NCBI GenBank assembly: GCA_964566175.1 | Contig: CAZMHU010000007.1 | Coordinates: 1-64,000 of the forward strand | Source: SIG589 sp964566175 | GTDB taxonomy: Bacteria > Bacillota > Clostridia > Oscillospirales > Acutalibacteraceae | DNA length: 64,000 nucleotides | Reading direction: 5' to 3' | Shown: positions 52,254 through 61,450 of the stretch, piece after piece | How the letters are laid out: every line of letters begins with the position of its first letter | Position numbering within the stretch: the stretch's first letter is position 1 | The notes under the pieces: generated by a model | What the model was told of the DNA's origin: nothing | Database searches by the model: none | What the model saw: only the letters and a program-made list of their open reading frames with translations | Position numbers and translations under genes: made by a program

Positions 52254-52825
52254 TACTTTGCCACCTCTTCGATAACACTGCGGATTTTTTCCGCACCGTC
52301 GCCATTATGCGCCGAGAAAGGTATGAAATTATCGTTGCCGAGTATTTCTCGCATACGCTCGCAAGCGGCGGCATACTCACCTTTGTTGAGTTTGTCGCTC
52401 TTGGTGAGAACAACGGTAAAGGGCACATTATACGCCTTTAAGAATTCTATCATATCAAGGTCGTAACTTGTCGGTTCGTGGCGCATATCAATAAGTTGAA
52501 AGGTCATCTTGATATTGCGGCCACTGTTAAAATATGTTTCCATTAAGTCTGCCCAGCGAAGACGTTCGGCGTCCGAAACCTTTGCATAGCCGTAACCCGG
52601 AAGGTCAACAAGACGCACGCCGTCAAGACGGTAAAAATTTATCGTAACGGTCTTGCCGGGGCGTGTGCTGACTCGGGCAAGACTCTTTCTTCCGAGAACA
52701 CGGTTTATAAGCGACGATTTTCCTACATTGGAACGTCCCGAAAAGCAAAGTTCCGCCAAAGTCGACTCCGGCATTTGTTCGGCAGTACCGAACGCCGCCT
52801 CAAAACTAACGTTATTATAATTCAT
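52253..52825 (-). CDS. ysxC: Ribosome biogenesis GTPase YsxC/EngB
   Basis: Essential GTPase of the TrmE-Era-EngA-YihA superfamily, involved in assembly of the 50S subunit. The 190-aa protein has GRSNVGKSSLINRV (G1), the RVSTRPGKTVTINFY switch (G2), VDLPGYGYAK (G3), TKSDK (G4) and FSAHNGDG (G5-like). It is upstream of ispE in a two-gene unit and a few nt downstream of radC. Confidence 0.96.
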   Translation of the reverse strand: MNYNNVSFEAAFGTAEQMPESTLAELCFSGRSNVGKSSLINRVLGRKSLARVSTRPGKTVTINFYRLDGVRLVDLPGYGYAKVSDAERLRWADLMETYFNSGRNIKMTFQLIDMRHEPTSYDLDMIEFLKAYNVPFTVVLTKSDKLNKGEYAAACERMREILGNDNFIPFSAHNGDGAEKIRSVIEEVAK

Positions 52826-52836
52826 ATCTATCTACC

Positions 52837-53553
52837 TTAAAATATATTTTTGTATTCTTTCGACTGTGCCATAGAAACATAATCGTTATCGGCAACTATT
52901 ATATGGTCGATAAGATGGACACCTATCTGTCTGAGCGAAAGCGAGAGACCCTTTGTTATCTCAACATCTACCTCGGACGGAAGTGCAACACCGCTCGGAT
53001 GATTGTGACAAAGCACAACATTAACAGCACCGTATTTTATGGCGAGTTCCAAAACCTTTCGGGTGCTGAGCCCGACAGATGCAATATCACCCTCGCCGAC
53101 GATATCAAATGATATTATCTTGCCCGATGTTTTCAAAAACAGCACGGCAACATACTCTGTGCGAAGCGAAGTAAACTTTTTGAGAAAATATTTTCCCATA
53201 TCGTTATAACTTTGAACAACATCGGTTTTATCACTGCGGTCAAGCGCTACGCGCCTGCTTATAAGTTTCATAACGCGGAACAGCGCTACCGTGTTTTCCG
53301 TTACACCGCTGATTTTCATAAGTTCGCTTTTCGGAGCGAAAACAACATTTTCAATACTGCCGAAATGGTTAAGCAACTCGTGCGCTATTATGTTGGTATC
53401 GCGTCGGGGAATTGAAAAATAAAGCAAAATCTCAAGCAACAGGTGCGGAGGTGTGCTGTCGCCGTAACTGTCAGCCAGCAGTTGTTCTTTTATTCTGCGG
53501 CGATGCCCCGTATGAAGTTTTTCAGCAGATTTATTTTCTTCTTTGCGGTTCAT
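52837..53553 (-). CDS. radC: RadC-family JAMM protein
   Basis: RadC proteins have an N-terminal helix-hairpin-helix-like DNA-binding region and a C-terminal JAMM domain; their activity is unknown. The 238-aa protein shows GSIENVVFAPKSELMKISGV (HhH) and VVLCHNHPSGVALPSEVD (JAMM zinc His-x-His and Asp). Start: ATG at 53553 with AAGGG 9-11 nt upstream. A longer in-frame extension runs over the divergent gene and is rejected. Confidence 0.92.
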   Translation of the reverse strand: MNRKEENKSAEKLHTGHRRRIKEQLLADSYGDSTPPHLLLEILLYFSIPRRDTNIIAHELLNHFGSIENVVFAPKSELMKISGVTENTVALFRVMKLISRRVALDRSDKTDVVQSYNDMGKYFLKKFTSLRTEYVAVLFLKTSGKIISFDIVGEGDIASVGLSTRKVLELAIKYGAVNVVLCHNHPSGVALPSEVDVEITKGLSLSLRQIGVHLIDHIIVADNDYVSMAQSKEYKNIF

Positions 53554-53554
53554 A

Positions 53555-53583
53555 TTGCACAACCCTTCAAAATTTAGTATAAT
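53555..53583 (+). promoter_or_regulatory. Promoter of the RluA-type gene
   Basis: TTGCAC, 17 nt, TATAAT. It overlaps the radC translation start region on the other strand. Confidence 0.75.
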
Positions 53584-53620
53584 ACACCGTGAAGAAAAAA
53601 GAAAAGTTTGGTGTTGTGTG

Positions 53621-54571
53621 ATGAAAAGTTTTAAAATCGGTAATAACGACGCGGGACAACGCCTTGACAAATTTGTGTCAAAGGCAATGCCGTCGCTTCC
53701 GAAATCGTTAATGTATAAATATATACGTACAAAGCGCATAAAGGTCAACGGCAAACGCGCCGAAATAAGCACGAGACTTATCGAAAACGACACGGTCGAT
53801 GCCTATATAGCAGATGAGTTTTTTGCACCTACAGAAGAAAAGTTTGATTTTCTTTCGGCATCGAAAAGCCTTGATATCGTTTATGAAGACGAAAATATTA
53901 TTCTTGTCGACAAACGTCAGGGTGTACTTGTTCATCCGGACGAAAATCAATACACCGACACACTGATAGCGCGTATTCAGCGCTATTTATACGAAAAGGG
54001 CGAATACGACCCAAAAGCGGAGCATTCCTTTGCGCCCGCGCTTGCCAACCGTATTGACCGCAACACCGGCGGTATTGTCATTGCCGCTAAGAACGCCGAA
54101 GCGCTCAGAATACTCTGCGATAAAATCAAACTGCGCGAGATAGATAAGTTTTATCTTGCCGTTGTTCACGGCTATCCCAAAGAAAAGGAAGCGGTGCTTG
54201 ACGGATTTTTGGAAAAGGACGAAAGCAAAAACCGCGTTTTCATCAAAAACCGTATGTCGTCCGACACAAAGACCGTTCGCACGCACTACCGTGTGCTTAA
54301 AGAAAAGGGCGGACTAGCCTTGGTCGAAGTCGAACTGCTGACCGGCAGAACACACCAAATCCGCGCACATATGGCATCAATAGGACATCCCCTATTGGGT
54401 GACGGAAAATACGGCAATACTCAAAACGATAAAAAGGCGGGATTTAAGCACCAAGCGCTTTATTCATACAAACTGCGTTTTAATTTTACAACAGATGCCG
54501 GCATTCTTAACTATTTAAACGGCAAAACCTTTACCGTTAAAAAAGTTTGGTTTGCCGAAGAACTTTTTTAA
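53621..54571 (+). CDS. RluA-family pseudouridine synthase
   Basis: Modifies uridine in rRNA or tRNA; the target is not evident. The 316-aa protein has an S4 RNA-binding domain (QRLDKFVSKAMPSLPKSLMYKYIRTKRIKVNGK), and a catalytic domain with NRIDRNTGGIVIAA, where the catalytic Asp is in the IDR motif; the usual HRLDR reads NRIDR here. GRTHQIRAHMASIGHPLLGDGKYG follows. The ATG at 53621 is used, with a weak GGTGTTGTG RBS. Convergent with the deaminase gene, 2 nt apart. Confidence 0.9.
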   Translation: MKSFKIGNNDAGQRLDKFVSKAMPSLPKSLMYKYIRTKRIKVNGKRAEISTRLIENDTVDAYIADEFFAPTEEKFDFLSASKSLDIVYEDENIILVDKRQGVLVHPDENQYTDTLIARIQRYLYEKGEYDPKAEHSFAPALANRIDRNTGGIVIAAKNAEALRILCDKIKLREIDKFYLAVVHGYPKEKEAVLDGFLEKDESKNRVFIKNRMSSDTKTVRTHYRVLKEKGGLALVEVELLTGRTHQIRAHMASIGHPLLGDGKYGNTQNDKKAGFKHQALYSYKLRFNFTTDAGILNYLNGKTFTVKKVWFAEELF

Positions 54572-54573
54572 AG

Positions 54574-55053
54574 TTATATCTCTATATTAACTGTTTTACC
54601 CAAATGCTCGTACCGACGGTATTTTACACCCGCGGCATCGAGCATTTTTTTCGACGCCGTAACACCGTCCGTACCGTCATATTTGTTGTCGGCATAGATA
54701 ACCTCACGTATTCCGCACTGAATTATCGCCTTGGCACACTCGTTGCAGGGAAAAAGCGTTACATAAAGTCTGCTTCCGCGAAGACGTGTGCCGCTGTAAT
54801 TGAGTATCGCATTAAGTTCGGCGTGACATACGAACATATATTTTGTATCAAGCGGGTTGCCCTCTCGCTCCCACGGAAAAACATCGTCACTGCAGTTGCA
54901 GGGCATTCCGTTGTATCCGACTGACAAAATTTTGTTGTCATCGCTCACGATACAAGCGCCAACCTGTGTTGACGGGTCTTTACTGCGCTGTGCCGAAAAC
55001 ATTGCTATTCCCATAAAATACTGATCCCACGAAATATAATCTGTGCGTTTCAT
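54574..55053 (-). CDS. dCMP deaminase-like zinc enzyme
   Basis: Zinc deaminase of the dCMP/ComE type: CHAELNAI gives the zinc His and the catalytic Glu, and PCNECAKAII the two zinc Cys. A further Cys-rich stretch (NGMPCNCSDD) suits the late-competence/dCMP deaminase branch. 159 aa is typical. Makes dUMP from dCMP for dTTP synthesis. Its start codon overlaps the MFS stop (ATGA); last gene of the HAD-MFS-deaminase unit. Confidence 0.92.
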   Translation of the reverse strand: MKRTDYISWDQYFMGIAMFSAQRSKDPSTQVGACIVSDDNKILSVGYNGMPCNCSDDVFPWEREGNPLDTKYMFVCHAELNAILNYSGTRLRGSRLYVTLFPCNECAKAIIQCGIREVIYADNKYDGTDGVTASKKMLDAAGVKYRRYEHLGKTVNIEI

Positions 55054-56228
55054 ATATTTTCCTCCCTTGTCGCACGAAGCGATTTTGCAAAAAGTAAAAA
55101 GAAAGATATAAGCGGGAAAACGGTTGCAACAAGCAGCGCGATTTTAAGTCCGCCGAACCCCGCAACAATACCGACCGACCATGGGCCTAAAGAACAGCCC
55201 ATATCTCCCGCCATTGCAAGCAATCCGAACATTGCATTCCCGGCAGAGGGAAAATATTCGATAGCAAGCGAATAAAGACCCGGCCACATAAAACTGACAC
55301 CGAGACCGCAAACCGCACAGGCGATGACCGCCACAAGTCCGTTGTCTGCAAGCGATGCCACAAGGTAACTTGCCGCCGTTATCACACTGCAAATAATCAA
55401 AAGGTTACGAACACTGACTTTCTCGGCAAGGAATGACGACGCAATACGTCCCACGCCCATCAAAAACGCAAAAGCGCACGGTCCCAAAAGGTCACCTTTG
55501 AGTTTGGAAAGGCCGAGTCCCTGCTCCGCAAAGGTAGATGCCCACTGTGACATTGCAAGTTCAGATGCACCGGCAGAGAACATAATAAATATGAAAACAA
55601 TAAACAGGCGTGACTGCAAAAAGCGCTTTACAGAGGGTGCTTTATCCGCTTGTGTGTCCTCAGCCATCGGAACACGCATAAGCAAAAAGGCATTTATAAA
55701 AGGTATTAACGCCCAAAAGACCGACGCCGCCTGCCAAACGCCACTGCCCGCTATGCGTATGAGCAGAGTAGTTACGGCAACGACCAAAATCTGTCCCCAA
55801 CAGTAGAAAGAATGCAAAAACGACATTGCCGCTTTTCCGCTTCCTTCCGAAACACGGTCTATAATAGGACTTATTAAAACCTCGATAAGTCCGCCGCCTA
55901 CCGAATAAAACAAAACCGAAAGGCAAATTCCAATAAATGCACTCGGCATTATGCGCGGCAGGAAAGACAAAAGCAAAAGCCCCGTTGCACACAGAAAGTG
56001 TGCCGCTATTACCGAACGCCGTGTGCCGAGTCGTGCGACGATTTTTATCGACGCTATATCGGTTATGAGTTGCACTCCGAAATTGAGCAGTATAACAAAA
56101 CTTAACTGTGCGTATGTAATACCGTAATCAGTATTGAACATTACAAACAAGAGCGGCAAAAAGTTGTTTACTATTGCCTGTACTATATATCCCACATAGC
56201 AGGCTATGCGGGTTGCGCGATATGTCAT
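55050..56228 (-). CDS. Major facilitator superfamily transporter
   Basis: Inner-membrane transporter of 392 aa with about 12 hydrophobic helices and the loop-2 motif KIVARLGTRRSVI (the A-motif position). A central cytoplasmic loop around 190-205 (EDTQADKAPSVKR) separates two halves. Substrate unknown; the neighbours are a HAD phosphatase and a dCMP deaminase, so nucleoside or sugar traffic is possible but not shown. ATG overlaps the HAD stop by 4 nt (ATGA). Confidence 0.85.
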   Translation of the reverse strand: MTYRATRIACYVGYIVQAIVNNFLPLLFVMFNTDYGITYAQLSFVILLNFGVQLITDIASIKIVARLGTRRSVIAAHFLCATGLLLLSFLPRIMPSAFIGICLSVLFYSVGGGLIEVLISPIIDRVSEGSGKAAMSFLHSFYCWGQILVVAVTTLLIRIAGSGVWQAASVFWALIPFINAFLLMRVPMAEDTQADKAPSVKRFLQSRLFIVFIFIMFSAGASELAMSQWASTFAEQGLGLSKLKGDLLGPCAFAFLMGVGRIASSFLAEKVSVRNLLIICSVITAASYLVASLADNGLVAVIACAVCGLGVSFMWPGLYSLAIEYFPSAGNAMFGLLAMAGDMGCSLGPWSVGIVAGFGGLKIALLVATVFPLISFFLLFAKSLRATREENI

Positions 56229-56881
56229 TTTTGAAAATCTCCTACAATATCAACTAATTCGCTCGGTTTGTTTATGATATACCGAGCACCGTTCTCCCGA
56301 AGTTCCTTTTCGTCACGAAACCCCCACGTTTCCCCGACGGCAACGGCACCGCTTCTGACACCGGTTTGCACGTCTACGCCCGAATCACCGAGGAATATAC
56401 ATTCTTCCGGCGAAACACCGAGTTGTTTCATTACAAGCAGTGTGGCGGTCGGGTCGGGTTTTGCGGGAAGACCTTCCCGATTTCCGCAGACAACATCGAA
56501 AATATCACCGTAAAGTTTTAAAACGACCTCTTTTGCCACTGAGTCTTCCTTGTTGGTAACAACAGCCATTTTAAGACCCATTTTCTTTATTTCGGCAATA
56601 AGTTCCGGCACGCCGTCATAAACGGCGGTTTTATCACAATAATGCACATTATAATGCTCAAAAAAAGTTTTTTCAACAGCACTGAAGGTTTCCTCATCCG
56701 CCTTGCAGCCCGACGCACGCTCTAACATCTTTTTTATGCCGTTTCCGACAAACAGTTTATACGCATCGGCGGGATGCGGTTTAAAGCCGTATTTAACAAG
56801 TGCACGGTTTGCCGACTCCGACAAATCCAAAAGTGTGTTCGCCAGTGTTCCGTCAAGGTCAAAAATAACCGCTTTTATCAC
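56225..56881 (-). CDS. HAD phosphatase (phosphoglycolate phosphatase-like)
   Basis: Soluble HAD hydrolase of 218 aa. FDLDGTLANT (nucleophile Asp at about 7), VVTNK (motif II Thr) with the Lys, and FLGDSGVDVQTG (motif IV Asp pair) are clear; a helical cap (about 15-85) makes it a Gph/PGP-type enzyme. The substrate is not evident. The start is a GTG at 56881 with GGGAG 9 nt upstream; TTG 56890 would leave no spacer. First gene of the HAD-MFS-deaminase unit. Confidence 0.9.
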   Translation of the reverse strand: MIKAVIFDLDGTLANTLLDLSESANRALVKYGFKPHPADAYKLFVGNGIKKMLERASGCKADEETFSAVEKTFFEHYNVHYCDKTAVYDGVPELIAEIKKMGLKMAVVTNKEDSVAKEVVLKLYGDIFDVVCGNREGLPAKPDPTATLLVMKQLGVSPEECIFLGDSGVDVQTGVRSGAVAVGETWGFRDEKELRENGARYIINKPSELVDIVGDFQK

Positions 56882-56964
56882 ATTTTTCAACTCCCTTTTT
56901 CACTAAGCATTATATAGTAAAGCGTGCAACTGTTCAAGAAAAATTTAAGTTTTTAAAAAAACTC

Positions 56965-56993
56965 TTGCATTATGCCGTCATTTCTGCTATTAT
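56965..56993 (+). promoter_or_regulatory. rpmB promoter
   Basis: TTGCAT, 17 nt, TATTAT, 37 nt before the start codon. Confidence 0.75.
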
Positions 56994-57030
56994 ATTATGG
57001 CTATCGTGATATTAAAGGAGGTGCAGACAC

Positions 57031-57219
57031 ATGGCAAAATGTGATATCTGCAGTAAGGAAATTGCATTTGGTATTAAGGTTTCCCATTCTCACAGACGTT
57101 CTAACAGAACTTGGAAACCCAACGTTAAGCGTGTAAAGGCTATCGTAAACGGTACTCCCCGTCACATTAACGTTTGCACCCGCTGCCTGCGTTCAGGCAA
57201 AGTGGAAAGAGCCATCTAA
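57031..57219 (+). CDS. rpmB: 50S ribosomal protein L28
   Basis: Ribosomal protein of 62 aa with the family start AKCDICSKEIAFGIKVSHSHRRSNRTWKPN and the CTRCLRSGKV end. The four cysteines (CDIC, CTRC) make it the zinc-binding (C+) type, in line with the C+ L31. GGAGG lies 6-8 nt before the ATG. Single gene with promoter and terminator. Confidence 0.98.
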   Translation: MAKCDICSKEIAFGIKVSHSHRRSNRTWKPNVKRVKAIVNGTPRHINVCTRCLRSGKVERAI

Positions 57220-57233
57220 CAATTTTACCACTT

Positions 57234-57262
57234 AAAGCAGCCTTTTGGCTGCTTTTTTGGTT
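57234..57262 (+). terminator. rpmB terminator
   Basis: AAAGCAGCC / GGCTGCTTT stem with a short loop followed by T-run. Confidence 0.9.
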
Positions 57263-57278
57263 TTTAGGGGAAAACTTG

Positions 57279-57284
57279 TATAAT
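57279..57284 (+). promoter_or_regulatory. Possible -10 box for the S1-domain gene
   Basis: A TATAAT box lies 77 nt before the start; the -35 (TTTGGT, 17 nt upstream) is poor and overlaps the rpmB terminator tail. TTGACG-17-TATAAA at 57314-57342 is nearer consensus but would start transcription within the RBS. Confidence 0.4.
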
Positions 57285-57360
57285 AAAACCCGACTATCAC
57301 CGCATATTATATCTTGACGGATAGTAATGCCGCAGATATAAAAAAGAAAGGTTGATAGTT

Positions 57361-58290
57361 TTGAACAGGTTTTGTCCGGAAGGTTGGTTAATAAACGAAA
57401 CGGAAAACCGCCGTGCTTTCTCTTCGCCGCAAAGGCTAAACGAGGCTTGTGCGGCAAGCAGTGTACTTGAAGGAATTGCGGAGGTTTGCGACGCACAGCA
57501 TAATATTTGGGTAAATCTCGGTTGTATGCGTGGCATTATTCCGCGCGAAGAAGGGGCAATAGGCATTGCCGCGGGCAGCACGAGAGATATTGCTCTGCTC
57601 TCCCGCGTGGGCAAGCCCGTTTGTTTCACCGTGACCGGCATAAAAACCGACCGTTTCGGCAAACTTTACGCCACCCTCTCACGCCGCAAGGCACAGGAAC
57701 TTTGTGTCCGTTCATACATAAAAAATCTGCGCTCCGGTGATGTTATCGGTGCGAAAATAACCCATCTTGAAAATTTCGGTGCTTTTTGCGACATAGGGTG
57801 CGGTATTATCGCACTGTTGCCGATAAATTCAATATCTGTATCGCGAATATCCCACCCGCGCGACCGTTTTTCGGTTGGGGAAGATATCAAGACGGTAGTA
57901 CGCTCGGTTGCACCCGACGGCAAAATAACCCTCACCCATAAGGAACTGCTGGGCACGTGGGAAGAAAACGCCGCACGTTTTTCACAGGGAGAAACCGTTT
58001 CGGGAATTGTGCGTTCGGTCGAAACTTACGGAGTATTTGTAGAACTAACACCAAACCTTGCCGGTCTCGCCGAACTGAAACCCGATGTATTCATAGGTCA
58101 AACCGCAAGCGTTTACGTTAAAAGTATCATACCCGAAAAAATGAAGGTCAAACTTATTATTATTGACAGTTTCGACGCGCCTTATACACCCGAAAGAGAA
58201 TATTTTTTCACCGACGGCCGTATAAACCGTTGGCAATACTCTCCCGAATGCAGTTATAAAAGTATTATTACCGATTTTGTTGAAAAATAG
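57361..58290 (+). CDS. S1 RNA-binding domain protein
   Basis: Protein of 309 aa with S1-like OB-folds. SGDVIGAKITHLENFGAFCDIGCGIIALLPI (about 125-155) and ETVSGIVRSVETYGVFVELTPNLAGLAELK (about 210-238) are two clear S1 repeats, and the N-terminal third has an incomplete one. It is shorter than ribosomal protein S1, so it is a separate RNA-binding protein. Start: TTG at 57361 with AAAGG 9 nt upstream. Partner RNA unknown. Confidence 0.8.
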   Translation: MNRFCPEGWLINETENRRAFSSPQRLNEACAASSVLEGIAEVCDAQHNIWVNLGCMRGIIPREEGAIGIAAGSTRDIALLSRVGKPVCFTVTGIKTDRFGKLYATLSRRKAQELCVRSYIKNLRSGDVIGAKITHLENFGAFCDIGCGIIALLPINSISVSRISHPRDRFSVGEDIKTVVRSVAPDGKITLTHKELLGTWEENAARFSQGETVSGIVRSVETYGVFVELTPNLAGLAELKPDVFIGQTASVYVKSIIPEKMKVKLIIIDSFDAPYTPEREYFFTDGRINRWQYSPECSYKSIITDFVEK

Positions 58291-58307
58291 AAAAAGTATG
58301 GTATACT
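58280..58307 (+). promoter_or_regulatory. Promoter of the Mrp/NBP35 gene
   Basis: TTGAAA, 16 nt, TATACT, starting within the last codons of the S1 gene. Confidence 0.65.
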
Positions 58308-58355
58308 TATATATTGCATACACAACAAGTACATAAAATTTACAGGTGATAAAAA

Positions 58356-59189
58356 ATGACAGAAGAAAAAAAGTGTAACGAAGAAGGCTGCACGGGCGAC
58401 TGCTCGTCCTGCGGCAAGGCAAACAACGAAATTCCGAAAGAGGCGGGAAACCCCTATAGTTTCATTGGAAAAACAATAGGTATTGTCAGTGGCAAAGGCG
58501 GCGTCGGTAAATCGCTCGTCACAGGTATGCTCGCAACCCTTATGAACCGCAGAGGAAAAAACGTAGGTATTATGGATGCAGATATTACCGGCCCGTCGAT
58601 ACCGAAAATGTTCGGTGCGAACGGCAGAGCCTACCAAAACGAACTCGGCATTCTCCCCGCATCTACCGGAACGGATATACGCATTATGTCCATAAACCTT
58701 ATGCTCGAAAAAGAAGATACGCCGGTCGTTTGGCGCGGTCCTGTCATAGGCGGCGTTGTAAAACAGTTCTATAACGACGTTGTTTGGGGCGAACTTGATT
58801 ATATGTTTATCGATATGCCCCCCGGAACGGGTGATGTTCCGCTCACGGTTTATCAGTCTATACCGCTTGACGGAATTATAATCGTAACCTCTCCGCAAGA
58901 CCTTGTTTCGCTCATCGTCAAAAAGGCATATAATATGGCTAAGATGATGAACGTACCGGTTCTCGGAATTGTTGAGAATATGAGTTATACCGTATGCCCC
59001 GATTGCGGCAACAAGCACTATATTTTCGGAAACGGAAAAAGCGGCGCCGTAGCGGAAGAACTCGGCGTTCCTCTCCTTGCACAAATTCCGATTGACCCCG
59101 CTTTCGCCACACTCTGCGACAACGGAAAAATCGAACGCTTTACGGGTGACTTCCTCGATAAAGCCGCCGATACGGTTGAAAATCTTTAA
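58356..59189 (+). CDS. Mrp/NBP35-type iron-sulfur carrier ATPase
   Basis: P-loop NTPase that carries or assembles 4Fe-4S clusters for target apoproteins. The 277-aa protein has four N-terminal Cys in C-x4-C-x3-C-x2-C (KKCNEEGCTGDCSSC), the NBP35-like cluster site that plain Mrp lacks; the deviant Walker A SGKGGVGKS (about 45-53), MDADITGPSIP, and CPDC (about 215). No iron-sulfur assembly genes are adjacent. GGTG lies before the ATG. Single gene with terminator. Confidence 0.92.
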   Translation: MTEEKKCNEEGCTGDCSSCGKANNEIPKEAGNPYSFIGKTIGIVSGKGGVGKSLVTGMLATLMNRRGKNVGIMDADITGPSIPKMFGANGRAYQNELGILPASTGTDIRIMSINLMLEKEDTPVVWRGPVIGGVVKQFYNDVVWGELDYMFIDMPPGTGDVPLTVYQSIPLDGIIIVTSPQDLVSLIVKKAYNMAKMMNVPVLGIVENMSYTVCPDCGNKHYIFGNGKSGAVAEELGVPLLAQIPIDPAFATLCDNGKIERFTGDFLDKAADTVENL

Positions 59190-59194
59190 TATAC

Positions 59195-59231
59195 AAAACG
59201 GAGCACAGCAGTTGGGCTGTGCTCCGTTTTT
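59195..59231. terminator. Terminator between the Mrp gene and dacF paralogue
   Basis: AAACGGAGCACAGC / GCTGTGCTCCGTTT stem with T-run, between convergent genes. Confidence 0.93.
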
Positions 59232-59236
59232 ATCAA

Positions 59237-60589
59237 TCAGTTGTATTTTGAATATCCTTTATATTTTCTGCTGCGACGCCGCTTTTTGCGGTTACGGTTC
59301 ATAAGTATTACAGCAACGATAAACACAACTATCGCAAGCACGACAACAACAAGCGCAATCTTAAAGGCGGTTGAAGTCAGGGCGGTTTTGAAAAAACGTG
59401 CAACACGCAAAACAAAGTTTGCACTGCGTGAGTCGCCCGCTATCAAATTGACCTCGCCCAACTTTTCCTCCGCATAGTATATATCGGCCGTGCCCATAAT
59501 ATCGCCTTTTTTTATGGGCGCGTCAAAACTCTCGCTTGTCGGCTTTGTCCTTATCTGTACGGTTGAGGAATCGGCGTCTTTCGGCAGAATTGCGGAAAGT
59601 CCGCCCTCTATGAGAAGCGGAACATAATCGTGTTCCCAACAAAGTTCAACCTTTGCCTCTGCAACCGGTGTGCCTGAATCGACAACAGTCTTAAATTCAA
59701 AATTATTAAACGCCCATTCGAAAAGTGCCTGCGCCTCTCCAAACTCAACTCTTATCAAATTTCCGGCAGAATCATATGCGGGACAGTTCATCAAAATGCA
59801 AAGATAATTATATCCGCCCTTTGATGCCGTAGTGATAAGACATCTGCCCGCCTCGTCGGTAAAACCGGTTTTTACGCCGCCGGCATATTTATAAAAATAG
59901 TTCGGCGATACAGAATTGTGTCTGTCCTGCAAATATATTGTGGTAACAAGCGTTCTCGCGGGATTTTTATTTGTTGCGGGCATCTTATAGCGTGTTGTGC
60001 ATACCGCCTCTTTAAAATCTTCAAACGAGAGGGCGTGTTTTACAAGCCTATACATATCGTTTACCGTAGTATAATGCTCGCTGTCGTGGAGTCCGTGCGG
60101 ATTGGCAAAGTGCGTTCCTGTCATTCCGAGTTCTTTCGCACGCTTGTTCATCATTCCGACAAAGCCCGACACGGTACCGCCGTAATGTTCCGCAACCGCC
60201 ATAGCGCAGTCGTTATATGACGATACCAGCAACATATAAATCGCCTGACGAGCCGTGAGTTGTTCGCCGTCTTTAAGACCCGCAACCGCCGCACCTGTTC
60301 CGTCGAGGGCGCGCACAGACGACTCGTTAACGGTTATTATCTCGCCGTCAAGGTCACTGCTGTTCTCAATCACGAGCAGTGCCGTCATAATTTTGGTGAG
60401 TGATGCGGGATAGAGTTTTTTATCGGCATTTTTTGAATAAAGCACATCTCCCGTTTCGTCCAAACTAACAAGCATCGCGCCTTCTGCCGTAATCTCAAAC
60501 CCCGATATTTGATATGCAGATGCAGGAACGGAAAAGAGCGTTACCGTAATCAAAAACATTAAAAAAATTGCCAAAATACTTTTTTTCAT
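59237..60589 (-). CDS. D-alanyl-D-alanine carboxypeptidase (second paralogue)
   Basis: Penicillin-binding D,D-carboxypeptidase of 450 aa. Signal peptide 1-25; SLTK (about 63-66), SYN (about 123-125, in place of the SGN of the other paralogue) and KTG (about 237-239). A C-terminal transmembrane helix (about 408-430) ends in a strongly basic tail (NRNRKKRRRSRKYKG), so it is anchored by a true helix instead of the usual amphipathic one. GAGGTAGG precedes the ATG. Probably the vegetative DacA-like enzyme, though this is inference. Confidence 0.9.
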   Translation of the reverse strand: MKKSILAIFLMFLITVTLFSVPASAYQISGFEITAEGAMLVSLDETGDVLYSKNADKKLYPASLTKIMTALLVIENSSDLDGEIITVNESSVRALDGTGAAVAGLKDGEQLTARQAIYMLLVSSYNDCAMAVAEHYGGTVSGFVGMMNKRAKELGMTGTHFANPHGLHDSEHYTTVNDMYRLVKHALSFEDFKEAVCTTRYKMPATNKNPARTLVTTIYLQDRHNSVSPNYFYKYAGGVKTGFTDEAGRCLITTASKGGYNYLCILMNCPAYDSAGNLIRVEFGEAQALFEWAFNNFEFKTVVDSGTPVAEAKVELCWEHDYVPLLIEGGLSAILPKDADSSTVQIRTKPTSESFDAPIKKGDIMGTADIYYAEEKLGEVNLIAGDSRSANFVLRVARFFKTALTSTAFKIALVVVVLAIVVFIVAVILMNRNRKKRRRSRKYKGYSKYN

Positions 60590-60709
60590 AGCAATCCTAC
60601 CTCAACTGTGTTATAATAACCTAAATTCTATAAACATTATATCCCATAACCGTATGGAATTAAAGTAATTTTTTGCAATTTAAAAATTTTTTAAACAAAG
60701 GTGACGTTA

Positions 60710-61438
60710 ATGTATTATCTCACAGGTGATATGCACGGCGACGAGTCACGCATTTATGACAAGGAATGGTATAAACTCAAAGCCGGCGATACCCTTATTG
60801 TACTGGGCGATTTCGGCTATCTTTGGGACGGCTCGGAGCGTGAAAAACAGGCTGTGAAATTTCTTTCAACACGAAAATTCACCATTGCTTTTCTCGACGG
60901 CACACACGAAAATTTCGATATGATAAATGCCTGCCGCGTGACACGTTGGAAAGGCGGAAAAGTACACCGCATAGGGCAAAACCTCTATCACCTTATGCGC
61001 GGACAGGTTTTCAACCTTGACGGTTGCCGCGTGTTCACGATGGGCGGCGGAGAAAGCGACGATATCGATATCCGAAAAGATAAAAACTGGTGGAAGGACG
61101 AACTTCCCTCTCCCGCCGAACTTGCCGCGGGCGCCGAAGCGCTTGACGAAGAAAATCTCTCGGTCGATTACATACTGACACACGAGCCGCCCTCGCTTAT
61201 CAAAAGCGCAATGCTGTTGCGTCAAGGCAGAGCCGACCGCGTTAATAAACTTAACGGCTATTTTTCCGAAATAGACCGCAGTTGCGATTTTCGCCACTGG
61301 TACTTCGGAAGTATGCACGAAAACCGTACCGTAACGCCTAAACACACCTGTGTTTTCAATAAAATAATTCCGCTTGACACAAAACCGTTGCTAAGGGAAG
61401 GAAAAGCATCAACCGACATTATGATGATAACAAATTAA
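60710..61438 (+). CDS. Metallophosphoesterase
   Basis: Calcineurin-like phosphoesterase of 242 aa. GDMHGD (about 6-11), LGDFGYLW, LDGTHENFD (Asn-His pair), LTHEPP and GSMHENR supply the metal ligands. There is no signal peptide, so it is cytoplasmic. It differs from the cyclic-nucleotide and Mre11 branches, and the substrate is unknown. AAAGGTG lies 6 nt before ATG 60710; an in-frame start at 60701 lacks it. Confidence 0.85.
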   Translation: MYYLTGDMHGDESRIYDKEWYKLKAGDTLIVLGDFGYLWDGSEREKQAVKFLSTRKFTIAFLDGTHENFDMINACRVTRWKGGKVHRIGQNLYHLMRGQVFNLDGCRVFTMGGGESDDIDIRKDKNWWKDELPSPAELAAGAEALDEENLSVDYILTHEPPSLIKSAMLLRQGRADRVNKLNGYFSEIDRSCDFRHWYFGSMHENRTVTPKHTCVFNKIIPLDTKPLLREGKASTDIMMITN

Positions 61439-61450
61439 ACATTCAAATAT

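Noticed and set aside
60646..60659. Short palindrome CCATA-ACCG-TATGG before the second carboxypeptidase
   Set aside because: Arms of only 5 bp in an AT-rich region; expected by chance.
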